A stretch of 64,000 nucleotides of DNA from Nigrospora sphaerica (taxonomy: Eukaryota > Ascomycota > Sordariomycetes > Amphisphaeriales > Apiosporaceae), in assembly GCA_018287875.1 (NCBI GenBank), contig JAGVVL010000025.1, positions 186,001 to 250,000 on the forward strand, written 5' to 3'. The translations under genes were made by a program, and so were the position numbers. Under the pieces are notes generated by a model, which was not told the DNA's origin, did no database searches, and saw only the letters and a list, made by a program, of their open reading frames with translations. Below are positions 21,721 through 32,253 of the stretch, one piece after another; the first letter of the stretch is position 1; each line of letters opens with the position of its first letter.

Positions 21721-23221
21721 CTTTCTGTTGGGTACAAAAGAGTGATGAAGCCAGATAGGGCTGAAATCCCATTGCCGCTATCCCGTCTCAGGGTATTTAT
21801 TCCTCCAGACTTCCAAGGCGGTTGTTATGGGCATAGTTCGTCTAGATGATTTCACAGGCACCATCGCCATACCTTTCGATGAGATACATGCTTCTTCGAT
21901 CCAACTTGTAACCTGCCTGGACTTCGGGGTGGAATATCACCTCTGAGGGGGCCCAAAAGGACTCAAAACTGGAAGTTTGAGATTCATCTAGATGGTACGA
22001 TCAGAGGAAACTTAAAGATGTAGAAGTAATATCAGGAACATACCTGCATCGGGGTAAAGTGTTATCTGGCCAGTCGAGTATGCCCAAATATAATCCTCTC
22101 GCCTATCGCGATAACTCTATATGTTGAAGTCCTTGTTCCCGTCCGCCTTAACCTTGGTTACACCGTGAAGGGGGAGGCGGGGGCTGATTTACCATTACCC
22201 CTCTGGTGGCTTCTAGTGGAAGACGGTGCTGAGATAAAATTTGCGGTAACCTGCGCCGATCAAGTCGGGCGGTCTGGCGTCGAGGTGCTTGTCCTATAGG
22301 GGCGAGATATGATTCCCTGAGCTCCGGTTCAAATTCCATTTCGGACATGGCCGCGACGAAAGTATAAAACTCCTCTGCAGCGATGGTATTAATGTCAACG
22401 ATAGGGGCTAGTAGCGCAGAGATATGCTGCTGGGTGAGTTACGCCGGGGAGTAAGAAGATCTTAGGCGGAGGTGTTCCTCCTATGGCCGGAAATAATTTC
22501 CCATGCTTTGAATCAAAATTCTTCCAAGGCTTTGACCTGCCCACTTGCTGATGCAAAACCTGTAATTTTAGTGGCTTGCATGGGGAGAATCCGCCTTGAA
22601 GCGGTGGTGGTCTTTTTAAAGATCGGAAGTGATTTTCCATGTTTTGGGTCGAGCTTTCCTCTGGCGAGATAGAAAATAGTCGTGGAAGATGGGTTTGAGG
22701 CGGAATCCCGAGGGGCTCTCGTTTTGGTAGCGGGTTGGTCGAGAACGCCAAGGCACGCGATGCTACCTAACAGCCTACCAACTCGGTCACGGAGCTTATA
22801 TGTCTTTCCCGTTTGAGATGACATGCGCGCTCTAATGCTACTGTGGCACGCATGTGGTACCAACATAAGCATTTATCCGGATCGGCACGGAACTGCCGTT
22901 ACATGGGGTACATTAGTGAGGCTACCCTGGTAAATTATCGGACCACATGGGGTCAATGGAGGGCAACACAGTTCCACTCCCGGAAGAGGATACTCCGTTT
23001 GCCGTCCTCCAGCTTTAGAAAGCCGTGCCTTATTCCTCATCATTAGTGGAAATGCTGGGAGCTGCCCGGCTGGGGGGGGCTCAGAACGATTGGCCTCATG
23101 GTTGCGGTTGCTATAGATAGTCCAGTACTTTGCTGTTAGGTGGCTCGGATTTTTCTAGCAAGCATCTATCTGTGCTCTGGGCACGAAACACTTCATACTC
23201 TGTCATTTCCCTAACGCTGAA
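21721..23221. other. Gene-poor stretch with low-grade internal repetition
   Basis: No gene is supported. On the minus strand between about 22450 and 22680 two similar blocks, about 150 bases apart, contain AAACATGGAAAATCACTTCC and CATGGGAAATTATTTCCGG. They suggest an old duplication or part of a non-coding repeat. Confidence 0.3.
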
Positions 23222-24324
23222 ATGTTATCATCAACGGTTCTCTATGGGATACTTCTGGTAGCCGGCTCTGGTGTGGCACTTGCTCAACAGCCCCTGTGGG
23301 CCCAATGTACGTATCAACATCCTTCATGATTGGGGGCGCGCACTGAAATTCCCTCCTAGGTGGTGGTCAAGGATGGTCCGGTAGCACGACATGTGTATCC
23401 GGAGCTTGCTGTGAAGTTCAAAACCAGTGGTACCATCAGTGCATCGCCGGTAACTGCAATGCGCCTGGGAACCCGCAGCCTGCACCGACATCCACGGCCG
23501 GCTCAGGAGCCCCCGCCCCTACTGGCGGTGCGTCCAAGTCGGCGGGTTGTGGAAAGAGTCCCCTCACGTCGGGGGTCAAGTCGATCAACGTCAATGGCCA
23601 AAACCGGCAGTACACTGTCCGCGTGCCGAACAACTACAACAACAGTCGGGCGTACAGGCTCATCTTCGCCTTCCACTGGGTGGGCGGCACGATGAACGAC
23701 GTGTCGAGCGGCGGAACGGACCGGGAGTTGTGGTCATACTACGGCATGCAACGCGTGAGTGACGAGGGCGCCATCCTGGTGGCGCCGCAAGGCATCGACA
23801 ATGGGTGGGCCAACTCGGGCGGGCGCGACATCGCTTTTCTGGACGCCATGGTAGCGGAGCTGCAGGGAAAGCTATGCGTCGACACGCGCCAGCTCTACTC
23901 CATCGGCTTCTCCTATGGCGGCTCCATGAGCTACTCGGTCGCCTGCGCGCGGGCCAAGACGTTCCGTGGCGTCGCCGTAATCTCGGGTGGCCAACTGAGC
24001 GGCTGTGACGGGGGCGGCGATCCCATCGCGTATCTGGGCATACACGGCATCAGCGACGGCACGCTCAATATCGCCAGCGGCCGCGGTCTGCGCGACCGCT
24101 TCGTCCAGAACAACGGGTGCAACAAGCTCAACCCGTCGGAGCCCGCGCGAGGGAGTGGCCGCCACGTCAAGACGGAGTATACGGGCTGCCGTGCCGGCTA
24201 CCCCGTGACGTGGCTTGCCTTTGATGGGGGCCACTACCCCGCCCCCGTTGACGGAGGGCCCGAAAGCGGCGCCAAGTCGTATGTGCCGGGTGAAATTCTC
24301 TCCTTTTTCAACAAGTTGGCCTGA
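23222..24324 (+). CDS. Feruloyl esterase-like secreted hydrolase with N-terminal CBM1
   Basis: Exons 23222-23306 and 23360-24324 encode 349 residues; the 53-nt intron (GTACGT...CCTAG) splits the first Cys codon of the CBM. Residues 1-21 are a signal peptide. A fungal cellulose-binding CBM1 follows (QPLWAQCGGQGWSG to QWYHQCIAG), then a Pro/Thr/Ala linker and an alpha/beta-hydrolase domain of the CE1/feruloyl esterase-acetyl xylan esterase group. The catalytic Ser is in GFSYGGSMS, with the probable Asp in HGISDGTL and His in GGHYPAP. It should release ferulic or acetyl groups from arabinoxylan outside the cell. The frame is fully open in a region otherwise full of relics. Whether ferulate or acetate is the substrate cannot be told by eye. 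Confidence 0.93.
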
Positions 24325-24635
24325 GTCACTTACCGTTCGGGATCAATATCAGTGCACAGACACTGCCAAAGCCATTGATCAGAATTTCCGAGGCGCAAGC
24401 CGAGTCTTCTACGTGATAGTCGTTACAGGTAGAACCTTTGAAACTGAGAATATTCGAAACCCAGCCCGCAAAATTATGCTAGGAGTTACTTCTTCACTGC
24501 CGCTAGTAACAGTGATCGGTAGTGGATTTGCGAGTTGTTTTTATTTCTGACTATTTCTGTCTCTTGTTACCACTGTAACCCACAGAAATCACGCCAGCAG
24601 AATCATCAACCCTACCGGACTCACATTGGCTATGT

Positions 24636-25262
24636 TCAGGTCGCAGCTCGTAAGGCGGAGCTCTCGCCATCTCCTTCGCTACCCCCATTTTCATCGCTGT
24701 TGCCACCTTCATTGTTGCTACCACCCTTATTGTTGCTGCCACCCTCGTAAATTTTGGTCGTACTAATTCGCATGCGCACAAGGGTGGGCGTACTCACTCT
24801 GTTCTCAGTGGCCGGAAGGTTAGCATTGACCATGACCAAATGAAGCCAATTTATGGCCTCGTAGTAGGGTCGTGTTGGTAGCATTTCGAGGCCACGAGTT
24901 GAAAGCGTTGAAGCCAGTGCCGTTTGTCAGGTTAGGATTATCACCGAGCACGTGCGTGTCGTTGATATCCGACTGGGGTTTGGTGCCGTTGGGCCCGTTG
25001 AAGTCGAAGGTCACGAGGCCCGCGTATTGACTCTGGCTGTGAACGTAACCGAAACTACTGGCGCACTCCGGCATAGTAAATGAGGGTCTTCCAGTACCCC
25101 CGCAGTTCCGATATGAATGATAAGTCCTTACTAATGATGGCGTTTTGGCACTTGTCGCCCAAAACGGGCCCCCAGTCGGCGCTGTCCCTGTCTCCCTCGG
25201 TGTACCCTCGCACCATCCAAGTCAATGGCTGCGTGAACGATGCTGCACCAGAGAAAGAAACA
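24636..25262 (-). pseudogene. Broken gene for an unrecognised secreted Asn-glycosylated protein with Gly/Ser/Asn tail
   Basis: Three adjacent minus-strand frames look like parts of one protein. The first (about 25240-25050) reads FTQPLTWMVRGYTEGDRD and DWGPVLGDKCQNAII. The second (25074-24820) continues with CASSFGYVHSQSQYAGLV and several NGT/NDT/NAT sequons. The third (24780-24660) has repeats of GGSNN. A GTCATG...CTAAC...CAG intron could join frames two and three. No splice pair with matching phase joins one and two, so a frameshift is likely. I do not recognise the family with confidence; some appressorial Egh16-like proteins have a similar build (weak idea). No signal peptide exon was found upstream. 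Confidence 0.4.
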
Positions 25263-25834
25263 TGCTAGGAGGGTATTTATTGCGGGCAGACAAAACGAGA
25301 CCCCTCCGGTACGGACAATTACGTGGAGGTTTGATGGGCTATGTGGAAGTATGGGTGAGTCCCCGAATAGAAGTTATTATAGACACGTGGGCGTGGCTTG
25401 TAAATTACCATGAAAGGTAGCTGAACACATTTCAGTGAGGTCCTAAGCTGCCGAGTTGAACAAACGGGCCGTCTGCGGTGCTCCTCAACGCTTGAAGCGC
25501 CCGTGATGCGCCCGTCACGGCGGGCCAGGGTCCAGACTTCCGCATGTACCACTGGTGGTTCTAATCTGGGATGCAGATTACCCTACTACTGCACAGAGAG
25601 CTTTTAGGCAACCACTAGTGCTGTCGGCGATCAAGGGTGCGAAAAGGATAGCATTAGTCTCTTGGGTTCCCGAGAGAGATTCCGAGTGTAGTAAATGGAG
25701 ACCCGGATGTACATGACAGGGTACTTTTACCAAGCGTATCGCTTTTGATATATCCCACTCGTCTTCTCAGGTCGTGCTAGCCTTGTAAAAGATCTAAAAC
25801 GACGAGGCGGCGCCTTTAAAGAGCTACCGCCAGC
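25263..25834. other. Intergenic, no gene seen
   Basis: Short frames only, with no motif or repeat recognised. Confidence 0.4.
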
Positions 25835-26635
25835 ATTCATCGGGGTAGTTACCTCCATAGCCGCCTCCACAGCTTTCAGATAATCATTTTCCGGTAAGCG
25901 CTTAAGTCGGGCCAGCCATGATAGTGATAGATTTAGCGTAGCATGGCGATCATGCCCTAAGGATGGCCGAACGTCTCCACGCTTAAAATAACTAGTCTGC
26001 TATTTTAAGGAATGTAGTGAAGCTCGAGGAGGAGACCTTTAAGCAACTTAAAAAAGTCGGTGATTACCTATACCGTGGCATCGGGCCGGAACTCGATCTC
26101 ATCTTCGATACATAATCACACGGGTCATCATCGATGGGTTCACGCAGATGCGTGTTGCTGTACTTATACGGATAGGTATCCTATACGATAATGCCGAGCT
26201 CGATGTCAATAAGAATGACAGGTGTTCTGTCACCACCAGCCACGAGGCCAAGGACGTGCGGAGGAGCGACTTCGTAGAAAAGGATAGCCCTTGGTAGCGA
26301 TTCTCCACTTGTCTCCATCTGAAGCAGGTCTCATGCGGGTGAATGCGTTGTTCCAGTCGGCGAAGACGTATTCGGCGATGGCATAAGGGTGCTCGCCGGG
26401 CCCATCTACGGTACGGATGTAGGGAAGGTAGGCTAGGAGGGAGATGGCGGCGTCGTTTTTTACCAACTTTAGTAAGGATGCCTACATCGGCTCCACTAAT
26501 TGATGGCAAGCCGCCCTCTGGTGAATAAATGACCTTGGACTCGTCAAGGTACATCTTAGTGAGAAACAGGTAGCAATCACCGAAGACGGCAACGCATTCT
26601 GCCTCAGAGTAGGACACTTCATCGAGTTGAGGTAT
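25835..26635 (-). pseudogene. Pseudogene paralogous to the gene at 28303-29104
   Basis: Minus-strand frames align piece by piece with the neighbour: VSYSEAECVAVFGDCYLFL, then LLAYLPYIRTVDGPGEHPY and FADWNNAF in a second frame, then APPHVLGLVAGG, DDDPCDYV, and finally DYLKAVEAAMEV near 25860. The expected ATG at 26635 is ATA, a G-to-A change, so the start codon is lost. At least three frameshifts and stops follow. The family is a Sordariomycete protein of unknown function that I recognise only as a recurring hypothetical protein. The copy is dead. Confidence 0.75.
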
Positions 26636-27009
26636 GGCTGGCTCACCGGTTGCAAGAGAGCGGGGTGAGAGGGTGGCCGATCAAGAAGGTGGGATGAATA
26701 GATGGGCATAGGGAATTGTCGAAGCCCGGCGCTTGTGGGATGCAATTTAACGCTTTTTTTCTGCTCTGCAGCCACCAGCCCTAGTTCCGCCATGGCAAGC
26801 GACGCTGGTCAGCACCTTATCATGTAACTGATATTATGCGACTACACGGGTGATGTTTATGTTATTCGCTAGGGAGAGAGCTTCAGCAGCAAAATAACCC
26901 ATTCTCATCCCTCACATTCGAACTGCATCTCTTGCTTCCTTCCGCAGGCACCCAAGTCGTGCCATTGACCGACTTCCCAGTTTCTAAACCGGAATCACCA
27001 TCGAAAAAA
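26636..27009. other. Intergenic between divergent genes
   Basis: About 370 bases that would hold the promoters of the dead paralogue (minus) and the secreted-protein gene at 27010 (plus). No specific element is clear. Confidence 0.4.
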
Positions 27010-27725
27010 ATGCATTCACTCTTCCAGGTTCTCTTTGCCCTGGCCCTCGTTCATAATGCCTTAGCAAGATTCACACCAGGCGTACCGCCCGCCAAGACGT
27101 TCTCGCCCTCCTCTGGGATAGGAATGATCCCAGCTCGAGCCGAGGTCACCACACCCACCGTGGAGGCACTGACAGTCCACACGACGGATCTCTGGGAATG
27201 TGTTCCCCCTAACCTTACCAAGGACTTCGACGCTGTCAAGCACTTGGGTAACCTCTCTGAAGCCATGGGTTCGTACACTGCTATTATTGCCCTTGCATCG
27301 CTACGGTCGCGCCCGAGGATATTGAGGATTGTTTCATCACCGACAGCCAATACTGGTGTGATTTCAGCACCGCGGTACCGCCCTCCCTCACCACGAGCTA
27401 CGCGTCCTACGCAAGCGCGGCCGCCGACTTCTGGAGGGCCAACAGCGAGTCCATTTCCCTCCTCTCCATGTACTGTCCCAACTGGTGGGGGCGACCCGAT
27501 GCCGCCCAGCACGAGGCGTTGTCCCTATACATCGCTCACGGCGGCTGCTACATCGCCGCCCACCCTTCGACGGCAGCTTCGGCACCGACGAAATCTGGCT
27601 TCTCTTCCCTTACCATCTCAACTCCAGAGGCTGCCTCTGCTACAAGCTCTGCTCCCTCGGTGTCTCCCTCTGCTGCCACCTCTGGAGGTGCACGTCTGCG
27701 ACGTTCGCCTTGGTTGTGGGCATAG
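27010..27725 (+). pseudogene. Secreted Ser/Thr-rich protein gene with one frameshift
   Basis: The ATG at 27010 starts a signal peptide (MHSLFQVLFALALVHNALA). The first frame runs to about 27292 (...LSEAMGSYTAIIA). The protein continues one frame over with CIATVAPEDIEDCFITDSQ, YWCDFSTAVPP, SASAAADFWRANSES and CPNWWGRPDAAQH, then a Ser/Ala/Thr-rich tail stopping at 27725. No intron fits the change of frame, so an indel near 27290-27296 (or an assembly error) is likely. The layout is a short Cys/Trp-containing ectodomain plus a Ser/Thr stalk. It resembles small cell-surface proteins of filamentous ascomycetes, of unknown role. Confidence 0.6.
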
Positions 27726-28302
27726 AGACACCTCCTGCCAGAGTCTTCTTTTAAGCACCATAGAGTCACTAGATGCCCCAGGCTCCCAGCGTGGAAAGGA
27801 TGCGTCGCATTGGTTTGACTCATACTTCTTTCTGATGGGATTTACCTCTCGACTTGCGACCATTTACGCAGTTTGTGTATCATTTCCTACTTATGGGTAA
27901 TAATTCAGTATTTTGGTTTTTGTTGGAAGGGCCAAAGATAGCCCTTCAATACTACCCTCACTTTTTTCTCCGCTGCTATCTTCTGTTCAATACTCCCTGC
28001 CCAGTGAATACCCAGGTACAGAAGAGCACTTCACTTCTTTGGGCGAATAAGATTGTTCCTTGTTGAATAGCATACATGCATACCTTATCTTTTCAATAGT
28101 GAAGCACCTGCCACTTTTCGCTTCCCCTGACGATAACACCAATGCCGAATAAAACGGTACCGCGCCAAGCCGTCTGGCCTTAAAAGCAAGCTTTCAACAG
28201 GTTTCGCACCGCCCACTGGACGTGTGATAGTGATATGAATCCACAGCGGGCCACTTGTTCATCGTACTTGGGCCTTTCATTACTGCCTTTGCCCGAATGT
28301 AG
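27726..28302. other. Intergenic between convergent genes
   Basis: No credible frame; AT-richer than the flanks. Probably 3' untranslated sequence of both neighbours. Confidence 0.4.
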
Positions 28303-29104
28303 CTAGTATTCGCACCGATCCGGATAATTGGCCTCCATTGCCGCCTCCACTGCGTTCAGACAGTCTTCCTTTCTGTAGACGCCTAGGTCTGGCCATCCAT
28401 GCTCGTGGTATATCCCACGAAGCATTTGTACCATCCCTTGGGGATGACCGAAATCCTCAAAGTCCCCTATGACAAACCTCCTGTTCTTTGGGATATAGAA
28501 CAGCTCGAGGAAGAGGCTCTTGAGAACCTCGAAGAAGTCCTTAATTGCCCATGTTATGCCGTCGGCCCGCCACACGGCCTCTTCGTAAGGTGCGTAATCG
28601 ACCGGGTCATCGTAGATGGGCTCACGCGCATGTGGCCGGCCAAAACGTGGGTACGGGTAATCATCCCAAGTTATGACGCCAAGCTCCTTGTCAACGAGAA
28701 TAACAGGGGTATCACGACCTCCAGCCGTGAGGCTCACAACGTGTGGGGGTGCCACTTCGTTGAAAGGATGGCCCTCGGTGACGACCTCCAGTTCCTCTAT
28801 ATTTGAATCGGGAGAGGTCGGATAGGAGAACGCTCCAATCGGCGAAGGTGCATAAAGCTATGCCATGAATACGCGGTTGGTGGCGGATGTAGGGAAGGTG
28901 TGCGAGCAAAGAGATGACCTTATCTGTGTTGCCGAACTTGGCAAGGGCGTCTGGGTCGGCTCCGGCTATGGATGGCCAGCCGTTTTCGGGGGGGTAGATG
29001 ACTTCTGATTCGTCAAGGTACATCTTGACCAGAAACTCGTAGTAGTCGCTGACGGTGGCGACACATGCCGCCTCGGAGTACGAGACATCCTCGAGTGTGG
29101 GCAT
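28303..29104 (-). pseudogene. Fungal protein of unknown function, one frameshift
   Basis: The ATG at 29104 begins MPTLEDVSYSEAACVATVSD, then YYEFLVKMYLDESEVIYPP and LLAHLPYIR. Near 28805-28820 the coherent protein moves to the next frame, which reads NIEELEVVTEGHPFNEVAPP, HVVSLTAGGRDTPVILVD, DFFEVLKSLFLELFYIP, and ends ECLNAV-like EAAMEANYPDRCEY at 28303. Together about 265 residues, the usual size for this recurring hypothetical family, which is cytosolic-looking with no signal peptide. One indel separates the two parts, so it is a recent pseudogene or a sequencing error. It is the less damaged of two same-orientation paralogues that flank the secreted-protein gene. Confidence 0.75.
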
Positions 29105-29430
29105 GTTGGGTCGACGGAGTGCCGAAGAAACCGGTGAATTGACGGGGTGCGCCCAGCGAAAAAGCCTCAATGAAAAAAAAAAAACCGGTGAAGACCAAGA
29201 GAAATTGCAAGACCCGAGGCAGTGGCACTCAATTTGAATGGTTCTCATGGCGGGTCTCTATGCGGCCTAAATACCCAAGCGTCCACACCGTACACCGGTT
29301 GGCCTAGGATTCGTCTTGGCGTTGTCGTGAACCGTGTAACTCCATTGCCCCTGCACAACCCCAGGCTATGCAGAATCGGATAGGTGCTTCCGGTCCGGGG
29401 TACCCTATTCGGTGCTTAAGTTAACTTTCA
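29105..29430. other. Intergenic upstream of LysM relic
   Basis: No gene. It contains an A-rich run around 29171-29184. Confidence 0.4.
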
Positions 29431-30052
29431 GTTGTGGGTCAAGGCTACTTTGTAAATGGGGTCAAATTGTGCAATATATGGCTCCACCACGGCCAACAGT
29501 GGCGGACTTTAAGTAGGGCGTTCGTACTGTGTCGAGGCCTTCTTCGAGCCCCAAGCGCCAGGTCTACCACTACGACCGCCACTAACACCATACAAATACC
29601 AAGCACCACGTCGGCACCATCAACTACGACAAAGCCCGCGAATGGCGTCCAGACACGTACGTACAAGCGCTATAACCTCTCGATCTCCCAGTGCCTGCCA
29701 CACTTTATTCTGACAACGTATGAAACAGCCGCCCCGACACAATCGAACATTGCGGACAACTGCAATGCCTTCTACTTAGTCAAGGCCGGTGACAGTTGCG
29801 CAGGCATCGCCGATTCCCATGGAATAACGTTTACCCAGCTTATCGCCTTCAACCCTTCTGCCGGGCTGGGATGTGGCGGCCTCTAGACTGATGCATACGC
29901 TTGCGTGTCCGTCATTAGCATGAAGCCGCCACCGACAACCACGCAACTGGGCAATGGTGTGACGACATCCGTGCCAACACCAGCAGGCATGATCTCGAGA
30001 CTTGCGCCACACTTCAAGTACGGCACGGCCTATACGGAACGCTCTGGGTAAC
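29431..30052 (+). pseudogene. LysM effector-like gene with nonsense codons and a frameshift
   Basis: The end of one LysM module reads NSGGL-stop-VGRSYCVEAFFEP (stop 29510-29512, TAA where CAA is expected). A Thr-rich linker (STTTTATNTIQIPSTTSAPS) follows in a second frame. An intron 29657-29728 (GTACGT...AACAG) restores TPAPTQSNIADNC, entering a second LysM domain: NAFYLVKAGDSCAGIADSHG, TFTQLIAFNPSAG, CGGL-stop-TDAYACVSV. That second stop (29884-29886) is TAG where TGG is usual. Fungal LysM effectors bind chitin fragments outside the cell. Both stops fit C:G-to-T:A mutation. The 5' part of the gene is not recognisable. Confidence 0.75.
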
Positions 30053-30112
30053 AAGTCTCATCTGAAATTCTAAAGTACGGGTGGGAACGCGCTATAATTC
30101 ACATTCTCCGAA
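29996..30112 (+). repeat. Dispersed repeat, copy 1 (partner at 41341-41462)
   Basis: About 115 bases starting GAGACTTGCGCCACACTT match 41341-41462 in the same orientation. About a dozen differences were seen, all transitions, which is a RIP-like pattern. Homology appears to stop sharply on both sides. Confidence 0.85.
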
Positions 30113-31587
30113 CCTGTTGGGATACTTACCTCCACTTATTATTTTATCCCCAATTGGTTATAGGTTACTACAGTAGGTTTACATCCTAGTGACTTTGATT
30201 TGGCGACTACACTAGACATAACGGCAGCTTTTTGAAAGGGTTATGGCAAATGTGCTCGACACAGTGAGAGCAAGAGGAACAATAAGGGCCTGGGACAGAT
30301 TGCAGTGATAAATTACAGTGTTGCCCCGGTACTGGCGCGTCTCCGGTTCGTCCTTGACTCCCACATCGTGATATGAATCCGGGCAATCACGGATATGTCT
30401 TATTGTCTGATACTGAGGCATAGTCAAGGCGCTGTCGCCGGGCAAGGCCCCTTCGTCTTACAGATAGTCAAGCAAAAGACCGCCAAGTTTGCCTCAATAA
30501 ACAGCTATAACGATGGTTTTGACGAGGCCCCGCTGCATCCAGTCGAAAATACGCAGTTCTGTGACGGCTGAAAAGAGGGAAGTGCGGTTCTAGCGGATGT
30601 AAGGCTCAGTGGGAATGTCTTGCAATATAGCAGGATCCAGCCTGGAGACGTGGTGCACAGGACTGAACGCTTCTCAGATACGCATATCGGTGTCCGTCAA
30701 GTGCCCATCTTCATATCCGCCGCATACTAGAGTCCGTTAAACGGCCCTGGTGCGTGCGGCGAGCTCCGGAGGTCTATAACTAGGCGCAGAAGTACGCGTT
30801 AGTGCCGGACGAGATCGGCAGGGTGTTACCCGTCTGAGTAGTCCGCCTTGACGGCGGGGCGAAAAAGTGGGAAGTTAGAGTTGGTATTGTCGTGTTTGAA
30901 GAGGAGCGGCAGAAAGAGTGTGCGCCGCAAGGCAGGAGTATGGCTAGGTTCATCAAAGTGCCCATCTAACCCCGCAGCACACCAAGAATTGTTACAGTAG
31001 TTTAGGTGTCTTAAACACAGGGGCATTTGCTGGTTTTCGGAATGCCTTATTAGTGCCTTGGAGTCCCCATCGTTATCTGAAATCAACGTCTCGGTTTGTA
31101 GCTTATAGGCTACATTGGTGATGCCGGCATCGTAGCCTCCCGTTTCTTATGAGGCAAATATACTTTAACATAGATTAAAGGAACGAGTGTTTTCTCGCAC
31201 CCTTCAACCTTAACATAAAAATCATGAAGTGCGTTCGCGTAGTGCATACTCTTCAATTCCCTTACTCCGTTATATGGATCGGAGCGTTAATTTAATCAAT
31301 TGATTCGCTTTCATGAAACTAACGTGGCCTGGATCCTAATGGGGGGGTAGTTGGGCTGAGATGAAACAAGCCGAGATGTATTACACAATTTCTGATGTAG
31401 CAGCGCTATTCAATAATCCCAAATCTTAGCGTCATTTCTATAAGGCCTGAGCACCAATGTATCGGAGTGCAGCGCTGCCCAACTAAGTAGCATACTCATT
31501 GCTACTGACAACTAGCATTAGTTCTCGATCTCGCCGTCGACCAATCTCAATTCTTCAGTCTGACCACTTCGCGTCACCAGCTTGAAA
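30113..31587. other. Gene-poor decayed stretch
   Basis: No gene is supported. Between 30470 and 30730 a plus frame reads TAKFASINSYNDGFDEAPLH and, after a stop, SRIQPGDVVHRTERFSDT, which could be a relic, but no family was recognised. Confidence 0.35.
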
Positions 31588-32253
31588 ATGATTTCCCGCT
31601 TCCTTTCCATCTCGATGCTAATTCTCGCTGGCACCGGCCTAGCCCAGGCGCAGACAGCTGTGACGTCAGATTCCATCATCAGCAACATCAAAAATCTCAC
31701 TGATTCCTCTGCGGACACCAACCAAATGGTCACAAAGACCAGCATTGTGAACATCTTCATCCAAGGACCTGTAATCTATACTTGACCCTTACAAAAAGCA
31801 CTCCGGAAAATAACAGGGTTGTAGGAAACTATCAATGCCTTCAATTCTCTCGCTTCGGATATCAACGACGACATCACCATGTTGAGCAAAACTCGCCTGC
31901 GGTGCCTTTCGTTGGGGAAGGACAGACGGCAATCTGCGACTCTTTCCGCAATGTACGTACTGGTTCCTATGGCGCCTCAAAAATATCAAACGAGCTGCTA
32001 ACAGTCCCTGTGCTTAAAGTTTGTCCGCGTGCAACAGACGCTCCTGAACACCGTCATTGGCAAGTACGGGATCTTTTCCCAGTCGCCTTTTCAACGGCCC
32101 ATGGCCCAGGTCATTAAGAACCTGGAAAATATTGTCGACGCGATGGCACTCACCACTGTTCAGCTGGTCCCTTCCTGTGCCGATTGCTTCAATACTGACG
32201 CCGGCAATCTGGGCCAGACCCTGAGCCAGGCCATTACTACGTACTCTAACTAG
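31588..32253 (+). pseudogene. HsbA-like hydrophobic surface-binding protein gene, one-base frameshift
   Basis: Exon 1 from the ATG at 31588 encodes a signal peptide (ISRFLSISMLILAGTGLAQA) and KNLTDSSADTNQMVTKTSIV. An intron from about 31771 (GTAATC) to 31827 (TTGTAG) leads to ETINAFNSLASDINDDITML. A second intron (GTACGT...GCTAAC...TTAAAG, about 31952-32018) leads to FVRVQQTLLNTVIGKYG and the C-terminus at 32253. Between them the frame changes at an AAAA run near 31890; one extra A would restore it. The order fits the HsbA family of small secreted proteins that coat hydrophobic surfaces, first studied in Aspergillus. It is either a fresh pseudogene or a homopolymer sequencing error. Confidence 0.75.
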
